The notes under the pieces were generated by a model. It searched no databases, was not told where the DNA came from, and was given only the letters and a program-made list of their open reading frames with translations. Shown one piece after another: positions 27,984 through 36,450 of a DNA stretch of 64,000 nucleotides. The stretch's first letter is position 1; each line of letters begins with the position of its first letter. The DNA is taken from positions 1 through 64,000 of the forward strand of contig NZ_LWAE01000006.1 in NCBI RefSeq assembly GCF_001623875.1. Reading direction: 5' to 3'. Origin of the DNA: Clostridium magnum DSM 2767 (lineage in GTDB: Bacteria; Bacillota; Clostridia; Clostridiales; Clostridiaceae). The position numbers and the translations under genes were made by a program.

Positions 27984-28181
27984 CTCAATTCCTAATACAA
28001 ACTTTATATTGATGTATTATAAAGTTTATATATCAGATAGACTTTCTTCTTATAAAGAGACGGAACTGTAAAATATGATGGCAAATTTAATGCTTTAATC
28101 TAAAATCGTAAGAGATAGTTTTTAATACCTCTTACGAAAAAGTCAATATAACCACATCGAATACATCGTTATACTGCTAAG

Positions 28182-28346
28182 CTATAGATGTTCTTCAGGT
28201 GCTAATTCATTATACTTATCCCAACCTAACAAGAGCAATTCAGAGGTTTCTAAAGTGCCTCCTCCGAAAAGCACTGCAAAAATAAGAAAGGGTATACACA
28301 GAAAATTAAAAGCTTTTTCCATTAATGTTAGTTTCTTTTCATTCAA
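28182..28346 (-). CDS. Small membrane protein, 54 residues
   Basis: TTG start at 28346, preceded by AAAGGAGTGATTAAC. Sequence NEKKLTLMEKAFNFLC, then one hydrophobic helix (IPFLIFAVLFGGG) and an acidic tail ending ELAPEEHL. One membrane segment, no known family. Divergent from the next small membrane gene. Confidence 0.5.
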   Translation of the reverse strand: MNEKKLTLMEKAFNFLCIPFLIFAVLFGGGTLETSELLLLGWDKYNELAPEEHL

Positions 28347-28546
28347 GTTAATCACTCCTTTTATGTGGTTATATATACTACATTGTACAGTTAATTTTTG
28401 TAAAATTCAAGTTTTTGGAAACTTATTCTAAATGGTATAAATTTAAAGTATCGAAAATGTGTTTATATTTAGTTCGGAATCTTCTTAAAGTGTCTATCTA
28501 CTATAAATTTATGATAGATTATGGTTTACAGAATGGAGGGAGCAAA

Positions 28547-28807
28547 ATGTTCAATAGATATAAGATTACACCTACTAGGGAACAAAGTATTAGGAGAATA
28601 ATTGGAAGTTTATTTTTGATGGTTTTTGGAATTTATATGTTATGCCTATATAATAGAACTGTTGGAATTGTATGTATCATAACTTCAAGTTGTATTATTT
28701 TGTTCCATTTATACTTTCTTATCTTTTTAAAGAATAGTCTATCTTCTATTGAAATTAATATAACATCAGGAAAGTTACTGAATGACGAAGAAAAGGAATA
28801 TAAATAA
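28547..28807 (+). CDS. Small two-helix membrane protein, 86 residues
   Basis: ATG at 28547 after GGAGGGAGC. A basic N-terminus (MFNRYKITPTREQSIRR) is followed by two hydrophobic helices (IIGSLFLMVFGIYMLCL and IVCIITSSCIILFHLYFL) and a short acidic tail. No family recognised. First of a run of small same-strand membrane proteins. Confidence 0.55.
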   Translation: MFNRYKITPTREQSIRRIIGSLFLMVFGIYMLCLYNRTVGIVCIITSSCIILFHLYFLIFLKNSLSSIEINITSGKLLNDEEKEYK

Positions 28808-28894
28808 AAGGAATATAAATAAAAGGTTAAGTTATAATATTTTCAAGTTATTACGAAATTATAAAATATTTTTATTCTATTAAGGGAGAGAATT

Positions 28895-29065
28895 ATGGAA
28901 AAGGGAATGACTATATTTAGTATATTCAGTTTAATAAATCTAATAGTTATTATAGGTATATTGGCTAGTTATATTTATGGATTTGTTCTATTTGTTAAAC
29001 TTGCTAAAAGGGGTATTAAGGCATTTGATATTTACATAAATGAAAAGACAAATAATAAACTGTAG
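28895..29065 (+). CDS. Small membrane protein, 56 residues
   Basis: ATG at 28895 after AAGGGAGAGAATT. One long hydrophobic segment (INLIVIIGILASYIYGFVLF) followed by a basic amphipathic tail (VKLAKRGIKAFDIYINEKTN). Size and layout resemble small phage- or plasmid-borne membrane peptides. It lies after a 24-bp sequence (ACGAAATTATAAAATATTTT core) that recurs before the gene at 30157. Confidence 0.5.
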   Translation: MEKGMTIFSIFSLINLIVIIGILASYIYGFVLFVKLAKRGIKAFDIYINEKTNNKL

Positions 29066-29130
29066 CTATGGAATTCCTTAAACAGTGCTACAGTGGTAAT
29101 TTACAACGAACTAAATCAAGGAGGATGTTT

Positions 29131-29580
29131 ATGAAAATGAAACTATGGGTGAGGTATTTTGTTTATATGTTTCTAATATTTGTAGTAGTATTTTCGGGAC
29201 AACATGTTTTTCAAGGTATTGCAAAGATTAGAGAAAACTCATTTAATCCTCAATATTTCTACACAAGTGCTATGACAATTATTTTTTATGGAAGTATAGG
29301 TTTAATATTGGGTTTAGAACATTTGATTTGTGAGATAAAAAAAGAAGGAACTTGGAAACTTAATTTGTCTAAAATAGTTTTAATGGGACTGCCTTCATTA
29401 TACTTTTCACTTGCTTATGTAACATTTAGTCTTAACATTGAATTTTTGAGAAACATAATAATATACCCTATCATTACATTAATGGTAAGTTACTCAGGTT
29501 TTCTGTCTGTCTTTCCATTGATACTTGGATATGCAATTATTACAAGTTTTTATAAGCATAATGAAAAACTGGGAGTATAG
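29131..29580 (+). CDS. Four-helix membrane protein, 149 residues
   Basis: ATG at 29131, chosen for the AAGGAGGATGTTT just before it. About four membrane helices: VRYFVYMFLIFVVVF, MTIIFYGSIGLILGL, IVLMGLPSLYFSLAYVTF and the IIIYPIITLMVSYSGF...ILGYAI part. The loops are short and basic on one side. No family recognised; similar orphan membrane proteins are frequent in Firmicute mobile elements. Confidence 0.6.
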   Translation: MKMKLWVRYFVYMFLIFVVVFSGQHVFQGIAKIRENSFNPQYFYTSAMTIIFYGSIGLILGLEHLICEIKKEGTWKLNLSKIVLMGLPSLYFSLAYVTFSLNIEFLRNIIIYPIITLMVSYSGFLSVFPLILGYAIITSFYKHNEKLGV

Positions 29581-29688
29581 CTATTTCGTGATCTTCTTAA
29601 GGTACTTGGTAATGGCAAAACTATTCCGAAAAAATGGTAAGACGTTGCGATACAATTATATTAAAAATTATTAAATGGAGTATTAAAA

Positions 29689-29790
29689 ATGAACAATAAT
29701 AAAAAGTTGCTTTTTTATCTTCTTCCCATGGCAATTATTTTAGTTATATTAGTCATTATGTATTATAAAATGCAACCTATAATTACGTAA
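29689..29790 (+). CDS. Possible 33-residue membrane peptide
   Basis: ATG at 29689, preceded by TGGAGTATTAAAA. MNNNKKLLFYLLP leads into one hydrophobic helix (MAIILVILVIMYY) and ends QPIIT. A plausible single-helix mini-protein; the small size makes it uncertain. Confidence 0.4.
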   Translation: MNNNKKLLFYLLPMAIILVILVIMYYKMQPIIT

Positions 29791-30156
29791 TGTATCCTTT
29801 CTCTTAAGTTAACAATTATATAAAACGTGATAACTCGTGATTTTTTTGGCTTCATCAAATCAATAAGTGATTTAGGGAGGAAAATTCAGAAGTTGTAACA
29901 TAGGTATAAATTGTGATGAATTAAGAAGAGAGTGTATTTATGAAGAAAAATATGGTCTTTCAAAGAAGATATGAACTTTAAAAGCACGGTAGCTGACGTT
30001 TCAATAAATTGTTGAGCCTAAAGGAGGATGAGTGTCATGGAGGTAAGTTACGTTAAACTTAATTCTCGTTCTTCTTAAGCTATCACGAAATTATAAAATA
30101 TTTTCATTTTGTTATAGAATTGACTACGATTAAATTTTTGGGGAGGTAATATAGAC

Positions 30157-30399
30157 ATGTATATAATAGTATTATCAGTAATTATAGTAGGTGTCTTTAT
30201 AGTATTCGGAAGTATTATACTTGGTAGGTATATTTTAAGTAGCAGACAAAATAATGAAACTGGTACATATCAAATGGTTAAATTAGATGAAAAAAATATT
30301 GTTATACTGGATACAAGGACAGGACAATATTGGAAAAAGCCTATTGTAGAAAATTCTTCTTTAAAAACAACTGATAGAGAGCCAGATAAGTACGCATGA
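30157..30399 (+). CDS. Small membrane-anchored protein, 80 residues
   Basis: ATG at 30157 after GGGGAGGTAATATAGAC. One N-terminal helix (IIVLSVIIVGVFIVFGSIIL) and a soluble tail with IVILDTRTGQYWKKP, a pattern of small bacterial membrane proteins with an outer or cytosolic tail of unknown role. It lies 69 bases before the next gene and may be cotranscribed. Confidence 0.55.
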   Translation: MYIIVLSVIIVGVFIVFGSIILGRYILSSRQNNETGTYQMVKLDEKNIVILDTRTGQYWKKPIVENSSLKTTDREPDKYA

Positions 30400-30467
30400 T
30401 TCTTTTGAGGTGTCACAAATGTAAGTTATTGTGCACTAAATCATAAAATTTTTGGAGGTATGTAAAT

Positions 30468-30965
30468 ATGAATGCTTTAAAAAGAAATACTAAAGTAATT
30501 ATGGTAGTAGTTTTCATTATGATTTTCGAATGGTATGGATTAAAGCAGTATTACAATTATATACCAACCAGTGCACCTACACCTAAAATTATGTACAAAA
30601 ATAGAAAAATTGTTTTGAAAAATGCAGATTTTAATTGGTTTGATAAAGATAGTGGAGGAAACAGTAATATTTTTGGAGACCCAGCTGAAACATTAAGAGA
30701 TTACAAACCAGTTGACGTTGGGAGTGAGGATTCACTTGAGTATAGCTTTCCACAAAAACCACCAAGGATTGTTTCAATAACTATAACTAAGTGGTATGGT
30801 TCGCAGTGGAAATTAGTAGATAGATATTTTAGATTTTATAGTGATAAAAAAGAAGATAGGATAATTCTGCTTCCTAAAGAAAAAGGAATTTATATTTATG
30901 AAATAGATGGAGAGTGGGATGAAACTCATAATACAGCAAATATTTTCAAAATAAATGTTAACTAA
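30468..30965 (+). CDS. Membrane-anchored extracytoplasmic protein, 165 residues
   Basis: TTGGAGGTATGTAAAT precedes the ATG. The N-terminus has a basic stretch and one hydrophobic signal-anchor (VIMVVVFIMIFEWYGL) without a lipobox cysteine. The rest is a soluble beta-rich domain (IVSITITKWYGSQW, EKGIYIYEIDGEWDETHNTA). The GxYxYxIxGEW end resembles small extracytoplasmic domains of Firmicute orphan proteins. Function unknown. Confidence 0.6.
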   Translation: MNALKRNTKVIMVVVFIMIFEWYGLKQYYNYIPTSAPTPKIMYKNRKIVLKNADFNWFDKDSGGNSNIFGDPAETLRDYKPVDVGSEDSLEYSFPQKPPRIVSITITKWYGSQWKLVDRYFRFYSDKKEDRIILLPKEKGIYIYEIDGEWDETHNTANIFKINVN

Positions 30966-31097
30966 GTTAAAAATAATTGTAATATTAATTATTTAATTCG
31001 CAATGTTCTTATGGTTTGCATAAATCAGGACTCAAAAAGTTAAAGCAACTCTATAAAATAGTACGACTTAATTATTATTAATAGGAGTAAAAATCAA

Positions 31098-31538
31098 ATG
31101 AATTATGAAGAATATGAAGAAAATTTACTGTCATTTAGCAGATTGTTTGAAGAAGGGTTTAAAAAACCCAACTTTAAAACAAAAAAATTTACAGAGTTGT
31201 GGTATGATGTGGATGTATTGATGTGCAGAGAAGCACTTTCAGGGCCATTTTATCATGTAGATATGTATTATAATTGTGATTATGTATTTGAAGGCGAACA
31301 TGAGTGGTTTAAAGAAATAAGAAGTTGTGAAGATTTTCTAAATTGGTGTTTAAGTATCATTAAACTCTATAAAAGCAAAATAAATCAGGTAGATTCTATC
31401 ATTCCTGATGAAAAAGAAGACAAACAAATAATGTTACTACAAGCTGATATTATGGAAAAGTTGTCCTTTATGGTGTATGATATTCAAAAGGATAGATGGA
31501 AATTTATTAAGAAACCTTATTCAGATAATATACAATAG
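31098..31538 (+). CDS. Hypothetical protein, 146 residues
   Basis: ATG at 31098 with ATAGGAGTAAAAATCAA before it. A soluble, acidic and aromatic-rich protein (MNYEEYEENLLSFSRLFEEG; LWYDVDVLMCREALS; FEGEHEWFKEI). No family recognised. Size, acidity and location next to small membrane proteins are reminiscent of immunity-type proteins, which is only a guess. Confidence 0.55.
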   Translation: MNYEEYEENLLSFSRLFEEGFKKPNFKTKKFTELWYDVDVLMCREALSGPFYHVDMYYNCDYVFEGEHEWFKEIRSCEDFLNWCLSIIKLYKSKINQVDSIIPDEKEDKQIMLLQADIMEKLSFMVYDIQKDRWKFIKKPYSDNIQ

Positions 31539-31864
31539 AGTTTAGTTCGGAATGTTCAAATAATATTCACCAACTACTAATACAAATATGAAAAGCCGAA
31601 GCAGTAGATACTCATATTCTCTGTGTGTCAATTTTTAATACAAAGGGAAGCTAGTTATATCAGTGTCTACAGCCATTTTACTGTTTTTATGTGTCAATAA
31701 TTGATACCTAACATATATATTATATAACTGTAATATTTATTTATATAAGTTATGTAGCAAAAACTGATACAAAGAGATCACTGTAATATCTAATGGAAAT
31801 AAGGATTGCTATGGGATAAAACCTGTGGCAGTCCTTTCTTCTTTATCTGTTCAACATAGATACT
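31539..31864. other. Gene-free stretch
   Basis: No supported gene. Contains two related direct repeats, TGTGTCAATTTTTAATAC near 31623 and TGTGTCAATAATTGATAC near 31691, about 68 bases apart, which may be a remnant duplication or binding sites. Confidence 0.4.
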
Positions 31865-32068
31865 TCATAAATACAATCCATCCTCTGCTAAGAAACAAGC
31901 TTCTGGTTTACAATTGCCATTCATACTAGTTGTATGAGTGGTTTTTTCTACATCATCTACAACTTCCATCATTCTGGATACTTGACTATGTTCGATCCAC
32001 TCTGCAACATCTCTCGATACAAATAGGATATCTTTAAAATAATATTCGAAACCATAGTCACAAAACAT
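31865..32068 (-). pseudogene. Bro-N antirepressor fragment
   Basis: Minus-strand frame reads FVSRDVAEWIEHSQVSRMME and VDDVEKTTHT, ending AEDGLYL. This matches the Bro-N domain of phage antirepressors (DVAxxxxxxxxxxxxxxVDDxEK...EDGLYE). The frame stops where the family continues EDGLYEVLM; one base later the reading YEVSMLNR resumes, so a one-base insertion truncates it. The N-terminus also looks shortened. A relic of a phage regulatory gene. Confidence 0.7.
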
Positions 32069-32123
32069 CTTAAACTCCTACATTATATATGTAGCCAATA
32101 CATGAAGAAAAGGAGGGAGAGAG

Positions 32124-32324
32124 ATGTTATCTATGCCAATTAAGATTACAAATACAGCTACAGGAACAGTATGGACTTTTTCTACCATAAGGAAGGCTTC
32201 CAGAGAATTGCATATAGACTCAAGATATATTACTGATTATTGCAAAGGAAAGAGAAAGTTTCATTCAGGTGTTTATGAATGGTGTTTTGTAAATGATGTT
32301 AAGAATGGTTCTAAGAATGTCTAA
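32124..32324 (+). CDS. NUMOD1-like small DNA-binding protein
   Basis: 66 residues. ITNTATGTVWTFSTIRKASR followed by ELHIDSRYITDYCKGKRKFH and YEWCF fits the NUMOD1 helix-turn-helix that usually forms the C-terminal DNA-binding part of phage HNH/GIY-YIG homing endonucleases. Here it stands alone, either as a free module or the last piece of a lost endonuclease. AAAGGAGGGAGAGAG precedes the ATG. Confidence 0.65.
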   Translation: MLSMPIKITNTATGTVWTFSTIRKASRELHIDSRYITDYCKGKRKFHSGVYEWCFVNDVKNGSKNV

Positions 32325-32621
32325 CTAATATGTGTATTAATGAAATTACACCCAGTATGATTAAAAAGTTAAACAGCAATTGTGTCGAGGTTACTTAAAA
32401 GAAGTTTCAGTATTTATAAATAAATTACCAATAAAAATAGTAAGAAGGTTGTTTTTATAGGTTCTTGAGTGCTTAAAGTATAGATGGGGAGCAAGCACTG
32501 ATAATGTTGGAGTTAATTATAGTACACCTGTTAATTATCATGTGCGAAACACAGATCTTGCTGTGATTGACATCTCTATTTTTTAATAAACGTAACTATA
32601 CTTTTAAAATTTAAGTAATAT
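32325..32621. other. Gene-free stretch
   Basis: About 300 bases without a supported gene; short A/T-rich segments only. TTGAGTGCTTAAAG...AGCAAGCACTGA near 32464-32502 is a weak inverted pair. Confidence 0.4.
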
Positions 32622-32642
32622 ATGAAAGGAGTAAGTTGCACC

Positions 32643-32933
32643 GTGACAATAAACTTTAGTCCAGAATTAATAAATATACTTCCTGTTTATTTAAAAACTA
32701 GGTGGAAAAGCTTAGCCAAGCAAGTAAGCTTTAAATTCACTATTGTATATCTATATAACTCAATAACAGGAAAGGCCTTAGCAAGCTCTCAGTTGAATGA
32801 TGAGTTAAATAGAATTTGGAGTGATTTAGGACTCGATAATGATGATTTAGAAAACTTATATACATTACTTGCAGTTATAGAGACTGGCAGCGTGAAATAT
32901 AAAAAATATAAAACTAACGGAGGTAATAAATAA
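32643..32933 (+). CDS. Hypothetical protein, about 96 residues
   Basis: Starts at GTG 32643 with AAAGGAG 11 bases before; the upstream ATG at 32622 overlaps that site and has none of its own. Sequence features: a basic patch (LKTRWKSLAKQVSFKF) and an acidic helical end (DELNRIWSDLGLDNDDLENL). No family recognised. The stop overlaps the next start (TAATGG), showing translational coupling with the coiled-coil gene. Confidence 0.55.
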   Translation: MTINFSPELINILPVYLKTRWKSLAKQVSFKFTIVYLYNSITGKALASSQLNDELNRIWSDLGLDNDDLENLYTLLAVIETGSVKYKKYKTNGGNK

Positions 32934-33580
32934 TGGCAATAATATTAACGAATAAAGAAACTATATTTGATAGAAGTGACATTGATAACTACTTACAGAA
33001 ATTTAATGAGAGAGTTAGTGAGGTTGATTCAGCTATTATGAAGCTTAGTGATGAACTTGATAAAGCACGTGCAGAAAAGCAAGAACTGATGTTGAAAGAT
33101 ATGCTAACTGCTGGAGATGAGTTTCGTAAGCCACTACAGAATATCACTACTAAGATAGAGAATTACACTAAGATGTTAGAGCAAGAACAGGAGAAGAAAG
33201 AAGCATTTATTCAGATTATGCAGAATCCAGAGTTGGAAAAGTTACTGGAAGATTACTATAAAAAAATGAGTGAAGATATTAGAAAATATATAGATGTAGA
33301 TGAAAAGGCAATTTTTACAGAATTAGCTGAATTAAGAGATAGACAATTAGTAGTATTAAATATGCTAAATGAAAACAGAAAAGTAGTTGAAAATGAAGTA
33401 TATGATTTCTCAGTGGTGGTTAAAGAGTTAGGATATCCTCAATATAGATGGACTGTTGCTTTCCATGATAATATTAATATGCCAAATCCAGCATTCAAGG
33501 AGTTAGGATCTATAATGTTTAACTGTACTTCAATTAAAGGGGTAGAACATCAGTATGAAATGAGCAAACGAATTTATTAA
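32933..33580 (+). CDS. Hypothetical coiled-coil protein, 215 residues
   Basis: Overlaps the preceding stop by one base, with ACGGAGGTAATAA as binding site. Residues about 15-150 are mostly charged coiled coil (RVSEVDSAIMKLSDELDKAR; IENYTKMLEQEQEKKEAF). The C-terminal 60 residues form a compact domain (VVVKELGYPQYRWTVAFHDN). No family recognised; it could be structural or a partner of the preceding small protein. Confidence 0.6.
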   Translation: MAIILTNKETIFDRSDIDNYLQKFNERVSEVDSAIMKLSDELDKARAEKQELMLKDMLTAGDEFRKPLQNITTKIENYTKMLEQEQEKKEAFIQIMQNPELEKLLEDYYKKMSEDIRKYIDVDEKAIFTELAELRDRQLVVLNMLNENRKVVENEVYDFSVVVKELGYPQYRWTVAFHDNINMPNPAFKELGSIMFNCTSIKGVEHQYEMSKRIY

Positions 33581-33661
33581 GGTATATATGATGTGGGGAG
33601 TTCTTAAAGGGTTTATACTTAAGGCTCTCCAGTCCTATTCTTTTAAAGGGAGGTTACTACA

Positions 33662-34153
33662 ATGAATAACAGGGATGATGATACTTTGGATGAACTGATA
33701 GAATCAGAGATAGTTTCTGTAAATGAAGAAGGTTTGCCAGTTAGAACTGAGGAATATTCAAAGGCTGGAGGTAGACGTAGAAATTACAGTCCTGAAGAAG
33801 TAGTTGCAATTGTCCTACCGTATGTTTATCAGGACATAACAGTCTCAGACAGGGAGTTGGAAAGAATGTCTAAGCTGGATAGACGAACTATCAGCAAGTG
33901 TAGAAAGTCTGAACTGTTCAAAACTAGACTTGCAGAACTTACTAATGACAAACTTTTGAATCTCAGATGTATGGCACTGGAACAGTTGGAGAAGATGGTA
34001 AAAGATAAGAATCTAAATGCTAATACTCGTGTAAAAGTTATCCATGAAATATTGTCTCATTCTGTTAGTGTAGCAGAGTTAGCTGTAAGTACTGGAAAAG
34101 AAGTGAAGCCGATAGATATAAATGTTTTGCTGAAGGAAATAGAAGATATGTAA
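33662..34153 (+). CDS. Terminase-small-subunit-like / phBC6A51-type helix-turn-helix protein
   Basis: 163 residues. After an acidic N-terminus, AGGRRRNYSPEEVVAIVLPY introduces a helix-turn-helix (TVSDRELERMSKLDRRTISK) and helices typical of small terminase-like DNA-binding proteins (FKTRLAELTNDKLLNLRCMA...NANTRVKVIHEILSHS). AAGGGAGG precedes the ATG. In phages this protein selects the DNA for packaging together with a large terminase, but no large subunit is near. As last gene before the right island end it recalls phage satellites, which carry their own small terminase. Confidence 0.6.
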   Translation: MNNRDDDTLDELIESEIVSVNEEGLPVRTEEYSKAGGRRRNYSPEEVVAIVLPYVYQDITVSDRELERMSKLDRRTISKCRKSELFKTRLAELTNDKLLNLRCMALEQLEKMVKDKNLNANTRVKVIHEILSHSVSVAELAVSTGKEVKPIDINVLLKEIEDM

Positions 34154-34163
34154 CTAAAGGTAA

Positions 34164-34208
34164 GAGTAGGTACAGTGATAAACTGCTGTGTCTGCTCTTA
34201 TTTTTTTA
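34164..34208 (+). terminator. Terminator after the last island gene
   Basis: AAGAGTAGGTACAG-TGATAAA-CTGCTGTGTCTGCTCTTATTTTTTT imperfect stem with T-run. Confidence 0.8.
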
Positions 34209-34373
34209 TACTTTGAGGGACTGCTATTACTGGTAAAGGACTTATATTATTCTGCTTTACTTGTATTTCTGCCTATGCTATAATTACAGCATAAACCAAT
34301 ACTTTAATAAAGACTACAAACGGTGAAATACGTATAGATACAGGGGTTGCCAGTCTTAGAGCAGAGAATGTAA

Positions 34374-34420
34374 CTGCAAAACCTTTATTCCCCAGTTCAA
34401 ATCTGGGTGGCGCCTCCAAA
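34374..34420 (+). repeat. attR-type direct repeat, right end of the island
   Basis: 47-bp perfect copy of the tRNA-Cys 3' part (CTGCAAAACC to GGCGCCTCCAAA). It has no 5' tRNA half, so it is not a gene but the displaced chromosomal half of the original site. Confidence 0.93.
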
Positions 34421-34450
34421 AAAACACCTCATAAATTTGAGGTGTTTTTT
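34419..34450 (+). terminator. Displaced tRNA-Cys terminator
   Basis: AAAACACCTCA-TAAATT-TGAGGTGTTTTTT immediately after attR; most likely the original terminator of tRNA-Cys before integration. It also faces the end of the LD-carboxypeptidase gene. Confidence 0.8.
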
Positions 34451-34464
34451 ACATTTCTAAAAAG

Positions 34465-35382
34465 TTAATACACTACAGGTTCCAATACTTTTATTATTTT
34501 ATTTTTGCAGTCCATCTTTATTTGAGCACCTATAGGTAATGTTAGTTTTGGATAAGAGTGGCCTGATTGAAGATTACTTAATGTAGGCTTATTTAGGGTT
34601 AAAATCCTATCTTCAAGTACTTGTTTCAGCGTTAGACTTCTTTCATAATGAGGAAGTTCACAATTTGTAAATTGTCCAAGAATAATGCCTGAACAACTCT
34701 GCAATTTATTGGATAAAATTAGATGGGTAAGCATCCTATCAATTTTATAGGGTTCCTCACCGACTTCTTCAATGAATAGAATTTTACCTTTAGTATCTAT
34801 TTCAAAAGGGGTTCCGATAGTGCTGCATATCAGAGATAAGTTACCACCCACTAGTTGGCCGGTAACTGAGACCTCAGAGAAACTTCTTATGGGGATGTCC
34901 TCAGGATTTTTTATAATAAATGGACTATATCCATTCATAAGAGTATCTAAAAAACTTTTTAATGTATTACTATCTAAAAAATTAGAATTACACATAGGCG
35001 AATGAAATGTTATTAGATTGCATTTAAGGGCTATATTATTGAGGAATGTAGTTATATCACTAAAGCCTGCAAAGATTTTAGGATTTAATTTTACTATATT
35101 AAAGTCTATTAGCGGAAGAATACGCATAGTGCCGTATCCTCCTCTTATACATAATATCATGTCTACTTCTGGATCTAAAAACATATTAGTAAAGTCTTCA
35201 GCTCTATTCTTATCATTTCCGGCGAGATATCCAAGTTTGTCGTATATGTGTTTTCCTTCTTTAATATTGAAATCTAGAGATTTTAAAAGTTCTATACTTT
35301 CTTTTATTTTATCAGCAGTTTCAGGTCCGGCTGGAGATATAAGACCTATTGTATTACCTTTTTTTAATCTACTAGCTATCAA
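34465..35382 (-). CDS. LD-carboxypeptidase, peptidase family S66 (LdcA/MccF type)
   Basis: Serine peptidase that cleaves an L-D peptide bond, normally releasing D-Ala from murein tetrapeptides during cell-wall recycling; MccF relatives inactivate microcin C. Catalytic Ser108 is in AGFSDIT, Glu205/206 in LFIEEVGEEPYKIDRML and His275 in SGHSYPKLTLPIGA. 305 residues, no signal peptide, so cytoplasmic. TTG start at 35382 with AAGGATGTGAT before it. The gene lies just outside the island, 25 bases from the corA gene upstream, and is probably cotranscribed with it. Which substrate group it serves is not resolvable here. Confidence 0.9.
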   Translation of the reverse strand: MIASRLKKGNTIGLISPAGPETADKIKESIELLKSLDFNIKEGKHIYDKLGYLAGNDKNRAEDFTNMFLDPEVDMILCIRGGYGTMRILPLIDFNIVKLNPKIFAGFSDITTFLNNIALKCNLITFHSPMCNSNFLDSNTLKSFLDTLMNGYSPFIIKNPEDIPIRSFSEVSVTGQLVGGNLSLICSTIGTPFEIDTKGKILFIEEVGEEPYKIDRMLTHLILSNKLQSCSGIILGQFTNCELPHYERSLTLKQVLEDRILTLNKPTLSNLQSGHSYPKLTLPIGAQIKMDCKNKIIKVLEPVVY

Positions 35383-35407
35383 TTTATCACATCCTTATAA
35401 TTAATAC

Positions 35408-36349
35408 TTAGAATAATCCCTTTTTACGCAATATAATAATTGCTATTAAAGAAAGAACTCCCGCAACGCCGCAAGCATTCCAAAAACCTAAGTAGTGGGT
35501 AGCAAAAGGAATTCCTTGAACATTCATACCAAATGATCCAAATACTATATTTGGTATTGACATAACAATAGTGACAGATGCTAACCATTTCATGACGATG
35601 TTTAAATTATTTGATATTATAGAAGCAAAAAAATCCATGGTTCCACTTAATACATTGCCATATATATTAGCCATTTCTATAGCTTGTTTGTTTTCAATAA
35701 TTACGTCTTCAAGTATATCTTGATCTTCTGGGTATTTCTGTAGAATTTCTAGTTTTAACATCTTCTCTAATGTAATCTCATTAGCTTTAAGTGATGTTGA
35801 AAAATAAACAAGAGATTTTTCTAAAGATAAAAGTCGTATTAATTCTTTATTTTTCATAGATTTATGAAGTTTTTGCTCTATCATTGCACTTTTTTTGTCT
35901 ATTTGTCTAAGATAAAGTAAATAATAACTAGCTATTCTATAAAGTATTTGAAGAATAAACCTGGAGCGCTTAAAGGTAAAAAATGATTTTACTTTTCTAT
36001 CTATAAAGTCTGTAAGAATCTTACTGTTCTTTAAGCACACTGTTATTATATTAGATTCAGTGTGAATAATTGCTAAAGGATATGAATCATAAGTTAAAGA
36101 GTTATCCTCCATTTCAGTAAAGGGTATATCAACAATTACTAGTAAATTATTGTCTTCCATATCAATACGAGAAGTTTCTTCTTCATCTAACGCAGATCGT
36201 AAAAATTCTAGGGAAACTCCCGTTTTTTTTGATATTAAAAGTATATCCTCATCTGAAGGTGCTACTATATTTATCCAACATCCTGGTTCTATAGAATCTA
36301 TTGATTGGAGAGTGCCTATTTCATCTAATGTTTTATAAATTGAAATCAT
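35408..36349 (-). CDS. CorA-family divalent cation transporter
   Basis: Channel-type magnesium or related metal transporter. The long cytosolic N-terminal domain (about 1-245) contains coiled helices. Two C-terminal membrane helices follow, with the GMN signature in FGSFGMNVQGIPF at the pore mouth and a last helix ending LRKKGLF. 313 residues, the usual length. AGGAGGCATAT precedes the ATG. Some family members export cobalt, nickel or zinc, so the metal is an inference. Confidence 0.92.
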   Translation of the reverse strand: MISIYKTLDEIGTLQSIDSIEPGCWINIVAPSDEDILLISKKTGVSLEFLRSALDEEETSRIDMEDNNLLVIVDIPFTEMEDNSLTYDSYPLAIIHTESNIITVCLKNSKILTDFIDRKVKSFFTFKRSRFILQILYRIASYYLLYLRQIDKKSAMIEQKLHKSMKNKELIRLLSLEKSLVYFSTSLKANEITLEKMLKLEILQKYPEDQDILEDVIIENKQAIEMANIYGNVLSGTMDFFASIISNNLNIVMKWLASVTIVMSIPNIVFGSFGMNVQGIPFATHYLGFWNACGVAGVLSLIAIIILRKKGLF

Positions 36350-36417
36350 ATATGCCTCCTATGTAAAGTTCAGCTATTATTATAAGTATATTATAGCTTA
36401 TGATAATTATAATTTCC

Positions 36418-36450
36418 AATAAAAAAGAGACTAATTAAATAGTCCCTTTC
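36418..36450 (-). terminator. Terminator of the M20 gene
   Basis: On the minus strand GAAAGGGACTA-TTTAAT-TAGTCTCTTTTTTATT, overlapping the stop codon. Confidence 0.7.

Noticed and set aside
28415..28546. N-terminal extension of the two-helix membrane protein
   Set aside because: The strong GGAGGGAG site lies directly before the internal ATG at 28547; the upstream part has no site and looks non-coding.
34374..34420. Second tRNA-Cys gene
   Set aside because: Only the anticodon-loop to 3' part is present; the 5' half is missing, so it is the right attachment repeat.
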